DNA of 64,000 nucleotides from Bog-473 sp963783245 (lineage in GTDB: Bacteria > Actinomycetota > Acidimicrobiia > Acidimicrobiales > RAAP-2): the NCBI GenBank assembly GCA_963783245.1, contig CAWAMS010000004.1, positions 620,001 to 684,000 on the forward strand, written 5' to 3'. The translations under genes were made by a program, and so were the position numbers. Of the stretch, positions 57,087 to 64,000 are shown piece after piece (the stretch's first letter is position 1; each line of letters opens with the position of its first letter). The notes beneath the pieces are model-generated. The model was not told the DNA's origin. It did not search any database and saw only the letters and a program-made list of their open reading frames with translations.

Positions 57087-58071
57087 ATGCGCAGAGGTTC
57101 ACGCGAGACGCAGGACAGCAACATCGGGAGGCGGATGATACGGCTAGGGAGCGTGCTCGCATTGATCGCACTGTTCCTTCTTCGTGGTGGCCACCGGTTC
57201 ACCGACCTCCGCAGCTCCACGCCCGGCCGGCTACTGGTTGGAGGGCGGCGACGGGGGCATCTTCACGTTCGGCACGCCCTTCGTGGGTTCTGCGGCGTCG
57301 GACACCACTCGTTGCCCGACCAGTCCGCCCGACCGCTCCATGCCCGGTGGATCGTGCTGGTCCATGGCCCCCTCTGTCGACGGCGGTGGATACTGGATTC
57401 TCAACGCCTACAGCGGTGTCATCTACCCCTATGGCGATGCCGTCTCCTACGGTGAGCCCGCCGGCACGGCCGCGTACGGCGGAGGGGCCGATTCGTGGCC
57501 CACAGCAGTCGGGATCGTCGCGACCCCCGACGGCAAGGGCTACTGGGTGCTCGAGGAGGGCCTCAGCGGACTCGGTTCCGTCCAGAACTTCGGTGACGCC
57601 GTCAACTACGGAGATGAGACGACCGTGGCGCACGGCACGTCGCACGTCGGGAAGCCGGTGGCGTTGGCTGCCGCCCCCGACGGCAAGGGCTACTGGATTG
57701 CCGACTCTGACGGCGGGGTCTTCAGCTTCGGCGCCGCGGCCTTCTACGGATCCATGGGAGGCACGCACCTGAACGCGCCGGTGGTGGGCATGGCTGTCAC
57801 GTCCGACGGCAACGGCTACTGGTTGGCTGCCGCCGATGGCGGTGTCTTCAGTTTCGGTAGCGCCCGCTTCGGTGGATCCCTGGCGCACACTGTCCTTGTG
57901 AAGCCGGTCATTGGCATTGCCGGCAACGCCAAGGGAGCCGGATACTGGTTGGCTGCCGCCGATGGCGGTGTCTTTGCCCTTGGTGGAGCTCCCTTCCTCG
58001 GATCTCTGGGTGGGCAGGATCTGAACCGGCCCGTCTTTGCCATCAGCAGCCTTTCCCTGCCGGCTGGCTGA
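57087..58071 (+). CDS. Secreted repeat protein with GYW...DGGVFxFG units (one frame break)
   Basis: About 327 residues. An N-terminal hydrophobic segment (IRLGSVLALIALFLL) is a probable signal peptide. The rest is repeats of about 42 residues with the core GYWxAxADGGVFSFGxAxFxGS, clear at least six times (for example GYWLAAADGGVFSFGSARFGGS and GYWLAAADGGVFALGGAPFLGS). Such repeats occur in many actinobacterial secreted proteins and are expected to form a propeller-like domain. A net +1 shift near 57183 separates the signal from the repeats. ATG 57087 follows AGGAGGGG. It pairs with the upstream lipoprotein gene. Confidence 0.72.
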
Positions 58072-58097
58072 ACGGAGGATGGTCCTCCGGTAAGGCC

Positions 58098-58150
58098 TTG
58101 ACATGCCCGGGCCGATGCACAATCATAATCTTGTACAAGAGAGTGCTTGT
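58098..58150 (+). promoter_or_regulatory. Promoter and palindromic operator of the SRPBCC-arsR operon
   Basis: TTGACA at 58098-58103 is a perfect -35 box; AATCAT at a 17-base spacing or CATAAT at 20 bases may serve as -10. CTTGTACAAG (58130-58139) is a perfect 10-base palindrome just downstream, and CTTGTGCATG follows 8 bases later as a second half-conserved copy. ArsR-type repressors commonly bind such dyads. The first gene starts about 40 bases further on. Confidence 0.6.
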
Positions 58151-58178
58151 GCATGTAGAGGATGCAAGGGAGCCCCAC

Positions 58179-58670
58179 ATGACCGACGTAACCGACGTAA
58201 CCGACGTGACAGACGTGGTCGACGCAGCCGAGGGAGGCGTCGTCGCCGACTTCACCCGGACCCTCACGATCAACGGCACGCCAGCGGCCCTGCGGGCCGC
58301 GATCACCACCGCCCAAGGCGTCAGCGGTTGGTGGATGCCGACGGTGAGCCCGGAACCGCAATCGCTGCACGTCAGCTTCGGGGACAAGAGCCTGGACGTA
58401 CGCGTCGTCGCCAGACCTGATCTGGTGGTCTGGGACGTCTTGCGCTGCTCCGCTGAGCCGGACTGGGTCGGGACGACCATCGAGTTCGCCGCGACCCCCT
58501 CGACCCCCGCCACAGCAGCGACGGCCGGAGCGATCGAGCTCGTCTTCACGCACCGCGGTCTGGGTGGCCTGCCCTGCGCGGAGTCCTGCTTCGCCGGGTG
58601 GACACATTTCCTCCCGAGCCTCGTGTCGTTCGTCGAGAGCGGTACCGGGAACCCTGGACGCTGGCGATAA
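58179..58670 (+). CDS. SRPBCC / AHSA1-type protein with TDV repeat start
   Basis: 163-residue START-like lipid or ligand-binding fold: ADFTRTLTINGTPAALRAAITTAQGVSGWWMP, VVWDVLRCS, TIEFAATPS, IELVFTHRGL and CFAGWTHFLPSLVSFVESGTGNP are typical AHSA1-like segments. The N-terminus begins with four TDV units encoded by tandem 9-base repeats (ACCGACGTA type), unusual for the family. AAGGGA precedes ATG 58179. It lies 7 bases before arsR, so the operon is SRPBCC, ArsR, SRPBCC. Confidence 0.8.
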   Translation: MTDVTDVTDVTDVVDAAEGGVVADFTRTLTINGTPAALRAAITTAQGVSGWWMPTVSPEPQSLHVSFGDKSLDVRVVARPDLVVWDVLRCSAEPDWVGTTIEFAATPSTPATAATAGAIELVFTHRGLGGLPCAESCFAGWTHFLPSLVSFVESGTGNPGRWR

Positions 58671-58677
58671 TGGGACG

Positions 58678-59001
58678 ATGACGGCCGAAGCCGCAGATCT
58701 GGTGTTGCGGGCCCTGGCTGATCCGACCCGCCGCACGATGTTGCGCCTGGTCCGGAGCGAGGAGCTGGCCGCCGGTCAGATCGCGGAGAACTTTCCCATC
58801 ACCCAGCAGGCGGTGAGCCAACATTTGCAGGTGCTGCACCGAGCCGGGCTGGTCGAGGAGCGCCGGGAGGGAACGCGGAGGTTGTACCTCCTGCGCCCGA
58901 CCGCCCTCGATCCGGTGCGGGAATTGCTGGACGACCTGTGGCCCGATGCGCTCGACCGTCTCAAGCGCATCGTCGAACAGGACAAGAAAAGCCTCACGTG
59001 A
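58678..59001 (+). CDS. ArsR-family winged-helix repressor
   Basis: 107 residues. The wHTH is complete: LRALADPTRRTMLRLV, IAENFPITQQAVSQHLQVLHRAGLVEERREGTRRLYLLRP. No CxC metal-binding motif of classical metal-sensing ArsR proteins is present, so it probably senses something else or uses the partner SRPBCC proteins. ArsR-AHSA1 gene pairs are common in actinobacteria. The stop overlaps the next SRPBCC start (GTGA). Autoregulation through the CTTGTACAAG site at 58130 is likely. Confidence 0.85.
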   Translation: MTAEAADLVLRALADPTRRTMLRLVRSEELAAGQIAENFPITQQAVSQHLQVLHRAGLVEERREGTRRLYLLRPTALDPVRELLDDLWPDALDRLKRIVEQDKKSLT

Positions 59002-59393
59002 CCCCGGACCTCGTCGTGACGACGACCATCGAGGCCAGCCCGCACGAGGTGTTCCCGTACCTCGTGCAGCCGGACCTGCTCGTTCGGTGGCTCGGCACGT
59101 GGGCGGACGTCGAGCCCCAGCCCGGCGGGGGCTTCGCCATAGATATGGGCCAGACCCAGGTACGTGGGTCCTACGTCGTGGTCGACCCGCCGACCCGGGT
59201 GGTCTTCACCTGGGGGATCCCGGGCAACGAGGTCCTGCCGGCAGGCTCGAGCACCGTGGAGATCGTGCTGCGGCCCGAAGGTGCCGGCACTGTCGTCGAA
59301 CTGACGCACAGGGACCTGCCGATCGAACGGCACGACGACCACGGGCAGGGGTGGAAGAACCGCCTCGGAGATCTGGCCTCGGTGATCAGCTAG
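58998..59393 (+). CDS. SRPBCC / AHSA1-type protein
   Basis: 131 residues with the AHSA1 pattern: VTTTIEASPHEVFPYLVQPDLLVRWLG, PQPGGGFAIDMGQTQVRGSYVVVDPPTRVVFTWGI, STVEIVLRPEGAGTVVELTHRDLP and a C-terminal HGQGWKNRLGDLASVI helix. GTG 58998 overlaps the arsR stop. It ends at 59393, overlapping the convergent oppF stop. The second SRPBCC of this operon may bind the same ligand or a partner. Confidence 0.85.
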   Translation: MTPDLVVTTTIEASPHEVFPYLVQPDLLVRWLGTWADVEPQPGGGFAIDMGQTQVRGSYVVVDPPTRVVFTWGIPGNEVLPAGSSTVEIVLRPEGAGTVVELTHRDLPIERHDDHGQGWKNRLGDLASVIS

Positions 59394-60349
59394 CTCCCGA
59401 CCGGGAAGTGGCACGCCACCTCGTGGCCGGGACCGATCTGGCGGAGCTCGGGGATTTCTGCCGCGCATCGAGCCTCGGCGCGTGGGCAGCGGGTGCGGAA
59501 GCGGCATCCCGAGGGCGGATTGATGGGGCTCGGGGGCTCTCCGGCGAGAATGACGGGCGTCCGGGTGACGTCGGGATCGGGCTCGACCGCCGACGACAGG
59601 AGCGCCTCGGTGTAATGGTGCGCGGGGGTGGCGTAGAGGACGTCGGAGGGCGCGATCTCACACAATCGTCCGAGATACATGACGGCCACCCGGTCGCTCA
59701 CGTTCTTCACCACGGCAAGGTCGTGCGCGATGAAGAGGAGCGTCAGGTTGTGCTCCGCCTTGAGGTCTTCGAGCAGGTTGAGGATCTGGGCCTGGACGGA
59801 GACGTCGAGGGCCGAGACGATCTCGTCGCACACCAAGAGCTTGGGTGCGAGCACGAGGGCGCGGGCGATGCTGATCCGTTGGCACTGGCCCCCCGAGAAT
59901 TCCCGCGGGTACCGGTCGCCGGCCACGGAGGGGTCGATCCCGACCGAGTCGAGCATGGCGTCGACCTTGGCCCGTCGCTCCTCCTTGGTCCCGATCTTCC
60001 AGATGGTCAGCGGCTCGGCCACGATGTCGGCCACACGCCGGCGGGGGTTGAGCGACGAGATGGGATCCTGAAAGATCATCTGCATCTCGGTGCGCCTCTG
60101 GCGGAGGTCGCCCCGATCCAATGCCGTGAGCTCGGTTCCGTCGAAGGTGACCGTGCCCGATGTCGGTTTCTCCACCTGCACGACCGCCCGGCCGGTGGTC
60201 GACTTGCCGCAGCCGGACTCCCCGACCAGACCGAGCGTCTCCCCTTCGTCCAACGTGAAGCTGACGCCGGCGACGGCCTGCACGGTGTTGCCACCGCGGC
60301 TGAAGGAGACGACGAGATCGTCGACGGTGAGCAGCGGGCCCGAGAGCAC
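59390..60349 (-). CDS. oppF: Oligopeptide/dipeptide ABC transporter ATP-binding protein (OppF type)
   Basis: 319 residues, intact. Walker A GLVGESGCGKSTTGRAVV, Q-loop QMIFQDPISSLNPRR, signature FSGGQCQRISIARAL, Walker B LLVCDEIVSALDVSVQ and H-loop LFIAHDLAVV. The C-terminus has the oligopeptide-type extension with the cysteine cluster CRFRTRCPRAEARC. Asp in the usual VxDE of Walker B is present. GTG 60349 was chosen by homology. It is the last gene of the oppB-C-D-F operon on the minus strand. Confidence 0.92.
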   Translation of the reverse strand: MLSGPLLTVDDLVVSFSRGGNTVQAVAGVSFTLDEGETLGLVGESGCGKSTTGRAVVQVEKPTSGTVTFDGTELTALDRGDLRQRRTEMQMIFQDPISSLNPRRRVADIVAEPLTIWKIGTKEERRAKVDAMLDSVGIDPSVAGDRYPREFSGGQCQRISIARALVLAPKLLVCDEIVSALDVSVQAQILNLLEDLKAEHNLTLLFIAHDLAVVKNVSDRVAVMYLGRLCEIAPSDVLYATPAHHYTEALLSSAVEPDPDVTRTPVILAGEPPSPINPPSGCRFRTRCPRAEARCAAEIPELRQIGPGHEVACHFPVGS

Positions 60350-60377
60350 GTCGCCCAACCACCGACTCCGGTTCCGG

Positions 60378-61380
60378 TCAACGGGAACCAGCAGGCGTAG
60401 CTGTGTCCCGGTACGGCTCCTTCGACCAGCGGCGGCTTCTCGTGGTGGCACTTGGTCTGTGCATAGGGGCAGCGGGGTGCGAACGGACAGCCGGCCGGAG
60501 GCGAGAGGAGATCGGGTGGACGGCCCTCGATCGCGTCGAGACGGGTGTGGCTGGGATCGCCGATCCGCGGGATGGAGCGGAGGAGCGCCTCGGTATAGGG
60601 CATGGACATCTTCGAGAAGAGGACGCTGGTCGGAGCCCGTTCGACCACGTTGCCGGCGTACATGACGACGATCTCGTCCGTGCGCGTGGCCACGACGCCA
60701 AGGTCGTGGGTCACCAGGACCATGCCCATGTCCCGATCACGTTGCAAGGTGCTCAACAGAGTCAGGATCTGGGCCTGCACGGTGACGTCGAGTCCGGTGG
60801 TGGGCTCGTCGGCCATGAGCAGCCGCGGCGCGCATGCCAGAGCGATGGCGATGATCACCCGTTGGCGCATGCCTCCCGAGAGTTGGTGCGGGTAGGCGCC
60901 GAAGCGTTCGGCCGGGGACGGGATGCCGACTTGCGTCAGGAGGGACAGCGCCGTCTCCTTCGCCTCGGCCCGGTCGAGGTTGAGATGGATCTTGAGCGGC
61001 TCGGTGATCTGGTGGCCGATCCGTTGGACCGGGTTGAGCGATGTCATCGGGTCCTGGAAGATCATGGCGATCTCGGTTCCCCAGAGGTGGCGCAGGTCCT
61101 TGGGTGACGCGTTGAGGATTTCCTGGCCCAAGAAACGCACTGATCCGGTCTGGGTCGCCCCACCCGGGGGGAGGAGGCCCATGATCGCCCGGGAGAGCAC
61201 GGTCTTGCCAGAACCCGACTCGCCCACGATGCCCAGCGTCTTCCCCCGTTCGAGCGCGAGCGAGACGCCCCGCACCGCCTGCAGCTCACCCTGCGGGGTG
61301 GCGAACGAGACGCGCAGGTCCTCGACGACCAGCAACGGCGAGTCCGCCGATCCGGGCGAATCCGCCGAGCCGGCCCTCAC
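60378..61380 (-). CDS. oppD: Oligopeptide/dipeptide ABC transporter ATP-binding protein (OppD type)
   Basis: About 333 residues. Walker A GIVGESGSGKTVLSRAIMG, Q-loop MIFQDPMTSLNPVQR, signature LSGGMRQRVIIAIAL, Walker B LLMADEPTTGLDVTVQ, H-loop LVTHDLGVVA, then CPFAPRCPYAQTKC. The frame as read runs past the end into oppF, so a net +1 shift near 60388 is assumed, which puts a TGA at 60378. The last few residues are uncertain. GTG 61380 overlaps the oppC stop. Confidence 0.9.
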
Positions 61381-62314
61381 AGCTTCACCTCCGTCACGTC
61401 GAAGTACGAGCGCAACTTGTCCGCCACCACGTTGAGGGAGAAGAGGAGGGTGAACATGGCGGCGGCCGGGAAGATGAGGAGCCAGGGGTTGTTCTGGCCC
61501 TTTCCGCCGGACAGGAGCGACGACCCCTCGTTGAGCATGTTGCCCCAGCTCGGGGTGGGCGGGGACACGGAGAGCCCGAGAAAGGCCAGAGTGCCCTCGA
61601 GCACGATGACGGTGGCCACGGCGATCAATCCGAAGGAGATGACCGTCGGCAGAATGTTCGGCAGGATCTCGCGACCCAGGATCCGCCCGTCAGCTCGCCC
61701 CCAGCGCCTTGGCGGCCATCACGAAGTCACGGCTGGCGTAGGACAGGGTGGAGGCCCGGATGACCCGGAAGATGACCGGGGCACTGAAGACGCCGATGAC
61801 CAGGGTGATCTTCCAGAGCTGGTGGCCCCAGAACGAGCCGATGGCGATCACCGCCACCAGGGCGGGAAACGCCAACACGGCATAGGAGACGGTGTTGAGG
61901 AAGGTGTCGACGCGGCCGCGGCGGTAGGCCGAGAACATGGCGGGGATCCCTCCGAGGATCATGCCGATCGCCGTGGCGCCGAAGCCGACCACGAGCGAGA
62001 CACGGGCGCCGAAGAGCAGGCGGCTGAAGATGTCGCGGTTGAGGTCGTCGGTCCCGAGCAGGTGGCCCCAGGCCGGAGCGCCGTTCTGGGGTGCGGAGAA
62101 GTTCTGGAAGTCCGGATTCGGCAGGGGGAGCAGGTTGGCGAAGATGGCGACGCAGGATGATCAGGCCGATCCAGCCGCTGCAGATCCAGAAGAAGACGCC
62201 CAGCTTCTTCTTGCCCGTGCCGCGGCCCGCGGCACCTGTCGGCCCCGGCAGGAAGACCCCGTCGGGGCCGAGTGAGGCGGTGTCCTGGGGCAGTCCGGCG
62301 GCGAGCTCAGTCAC
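61377..62314 (-). CDS. oppC: Oligopeptide/dipeptide ABC transporter permease (OppC type), frames broken
   Basis: About 311 residues with six helices: an N-terminal GVFFWICSGWIGLIIL, then RVSLVVGFGATAIGMILGG, TVSYAVLAFPALVAVIAI, KITLVIGVFSAPVIFRVI, FGLIAVATVIVLEGTLAFLGL and IFPAAAMFTLLFSLNVVADKL. The EAA loop RDFVMAAKALGA and ILPNILPTVI contact the ATPases. Net +1 shifts near 62155 and 61688, the second creating a false TGA. GTG 62314 overlaps the oppB stop. Confidence 0.9.
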
Positions 62315-63256
62315 GGGCGATCCTCGGGTCGACGACGGTGAAGATGAAGTCAAAGATGAAATTGATCAGCACGATGGTGACGGCCACGACGAGGGTGATG
62401 CCCTGGACGACGGTGTAGTCATCCTGGTTGATGGCCGAAATGATCTGGAAGCCGAGGCCGGGCAGTTGCAGGAGCAACTCGACGACGAACGTCCCGGCGA
62501 TGAGCCCGCTGATGGTCACCCCGGCCGAAGCCAGGAGGGAGACCGACGAGGGCCGCAAGGCATGGCGCCACATGATGCGCCGGTCCGAGAGCCCTTTGGA
62601 GCGGGCCATGGTGATGAAGTCCTCCTGCAGGGTGGCGATCAGGTCGTTTCGCAGCAGCCGGAAGTAGATGACGATCGAGCCGAGGGCGAGCACGATCGAC
62701 GGCAGGAGCATCGTGTGGATGTTCGACCAGAAGTTCTGGGTGAGGGGAACGTAGGAGGCGGGCCCCGGGAAGACGTGCCAGTGGACGGCGAAGAGGAGGA
62801 CCATCAGGGGGCCGATGACGAACGGCGGGGAGGGCCAGCATGCCGAAGGCCACGCCGTTGGAGACCTGGTCGAAGAGGCGGTTCGGACGGCGGGAGGCGG
62901 CCATGGCCATCGGGACGGCGACGATCAGCGCCATGAGCTGCGAGATCACGATGAGCTCGATGTCGATGGGGAAGGACTCGGCGATGATGCTCGTCGTTGT
63001 CTGATGCGTGGTGAAGGACTGGCCCAGGTTGCCCCCGAAGCACGTGGCCGATCCAGATGAAGTACTGCATCCAGAGCGATTTGTCGAGACCGAGCTGCTG
63101 GTTGAGGATGGCCTGGTTCTGCGGGGTGTCGTTGGGCCCGAGGATGACGGCGGCCGGGTTCCCGGGCAGGAGGTGGACCAGGAAGAAGGACGCAACCGAG
63201 ACGAAGAAGATGATGATGAGCAGGAGGACGAGCCGTTTGGCGATGTACTTGCCCAC
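62307..63256 (-). CDS. oppB: Oligopeptide/dipeptide ABC transporter permease (OppB type), frames broken
   Basis: About 315 residues. It begins GKYIAKRLVLLLIIIFFVSVASFFLVHLLPGNPA, then the first-loop region GGNLGQSFTTHQTTTSIIAESFP, helices IELIVISQLMALIVAVPMAM and GVAFGMLALP plus PFVIGPLMVLLFAV, the EAA-type loop QEDFITMARSKGLSDRRIMWRHALR and a last helix LVVAVTIVLINFIFDFIF. Net +1 shifts near 63043 and 62823. GTG 63256 heads the operon. No substrate-binding protein gene is seen; a divergent glycosyltransferase starts 80 bases away. Confidence 0.9.
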
Positions 63257-63335
63257 TCCGTCGGTCCCCCCTTCCTCTCCTCGACCTGCCTCGACGTCAG
63301 GGGCTACCCGATCCTCCGGGGCCCGGTGTCCTACT

Positions 63336-64000
63336 ATGCGCCCGTGCCTGAGGCCTTCCCTACCCCTGACCGGCCGCTTGCGCACCGTAGTCGGAGTCGC
63401 TGTGGCGGTCATCGTCGCGCTCGGCATCTTCTTGCGCTTCTTTACCCATTCGGCGCTGTGGCTCGACGAGGCCCTGACCGTCAACCGGGCCCGCCTCCCC
63501 CTCTCGCAGATCGCCGGCTCGGTCAAACAGGACGGCGCCCCGCCGCTGTACTACTACCTCCTGCACTTCTGGATGCGGATCTTCGGCCAATCGGATCTGG
63601 CGACACGCTCGCTGTCCGGCGTGATCGGTGTCGTGTCCCTGCCCGTGGCATGGCTGGCCGGCAATCGGTTCGGCGGCCGTCGGGCCGGGTCACGGCATGG
63701 ACCACGGTCGTCCTGCTCGCCAGCGCCCCGTTCGCCGTGTACTACTCGACCGAGGCGCGGATGTACTCGCTGGTGATCCTGCTCACCGGCTGCGGGGTCC
63801 TGGCCCTGCACCGGGCGCTGCAGCAGCCCCGGCCGGGGAACCTGATCGCCACGGCGATCGTGACGGCGGCGCTGCTCTACACCCAGTACTGGGCGCTCTA
63901 CCTGGTCGGAGTGGTCGGGCTCTGGCTCCTGTGGTCCGCCCTGTGGTCCCGGCACCTCGACGCGGCGGCACCGGCGTGGAAGCGCCCGTTCGCCGCGTTC
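63336..64000 (+). CDS. GT39/PMT-type membrane mannosyltransferase, 3' end outside window
   Basis: Membrane glycosyltransferase using a polyprenyl-phosphate sugar donor, of the GT39 / ArnT type. The N-terminus has a helix (VVGVAVAVIVALGIFLRFF), then HSALWLDEALTVNRARLPL with the acidic LDEA site expected at the active centre, and DGAPPLYYYLLHFWMRIFG, also typical. Further helices follow: VIGVVSLPVAWLAGNRFGG and TTVVLLASAPFAVYYS. A net -1 shift near 63680 separates GRRA from VTAWTTVVLL. ATG 63336 was chosen. The donor could come from the mannosyltransferase at 952. The gene runs off the right edge. Confidence 0.8.

Noticed and set aside
2446..63700. Genome-wide programmed +1 frameshifting as a recoding system
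   Set aside because: Break sites share no slippery codon or stop codon context, some shifts are -1 in homopolymers, and intact genes of the same kind coexist. Sequence error is the simpler reading.

Overview
The window is chromosomal DNA of a high-GC actinobacterium. Gene content points to an uncultured-type lineage such as Acidimicrobiia: mycothiol synthase, an F420/deazaflavin-type nitroreductase, polyprenol-phosphate mannose synthase, menaquinone genes, an ANTAR regulator next to polA and rpsA, and a DUF222-HNH gene. The lineage is an inference from gene content only. Almost every base is coding, starts are often GTG, and neighbouring genes overlap as ATGA/GTGA.

Layout. 1-8.8 kb: AI-2E-type permease (cut by the left edge), mannosyltransferase, an OmpR-type two-component pair, menF, menG, a MaoC protein, a VIT1-type transporter, mshD and nth. 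8.8-12.1 kb: a structured spacer with a strong terminator hairpin, a VapBC-like pair whose PIN protein lacks key acidic residues, a DUF222-HNH endonuclease and a cupin. 12.2-25.3 kb: a long amino-acid biosynthesis run, hisD-C-B-H-A-F, a groES paralogue, hisI, trpE, a ygfZ-like gene, two small membrane proteins, a ddn-like gene on the other strand, then trpC-F-B-A. 25.3-31.8 kb: a tandem-domain CoA-transferase, a PRC-barrel protein and a fabD-fabG-acpP-fabF cluster in which FabD carries a lipoyl-like tail. 32-35.7 kb: divergent cyclic-di-GMP genes. 35.8-45.1 kb: accessory-looking block of two paralogous FtsX-type permeases, a Baeyer-Villiger-type monooxygenase, an O-methyltransferase and an IS481-type remnant ending beside tRNA-Leu(CAA). 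45.1-51.8 kb: menC, a coiled-coil protein, pdtaR-like regulator, polA, rpsA. 51.8-58.1 kb: VOC protein, a three-gene cluster of unknown function, MFS transporter, a lipoprotein and a repeat protein. 58.1-64 kb: SRPBCC-ArsR-SRPBCC operon, oppFDCB-like transporter, and a GT39-type glycosyltransferase cut by the right edge.

The most striking property of the window is its reading frames. About half of the longer genes, including essential ones (polA, fabD, hisD, trpB), are broken by single-base shifts. I count roughly 60-70 net +1 shifts against about ten -1 shifts, the latter mostly in short homopolymers. At conserved motifs the protein is restored exactly by removing one base. I therefore treat these as residual assembly or base-calling errors, annotate each such locus as one gene spanning all its frames, and give the approximate break points. 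No CRISPR array, phage module or recognised defence system was seen. The best candidates for new biology are the 52.5-53.7 kb gene trio, the orphan permease pair with its shared upstream motif, and the lipoyl-tailed FabD.
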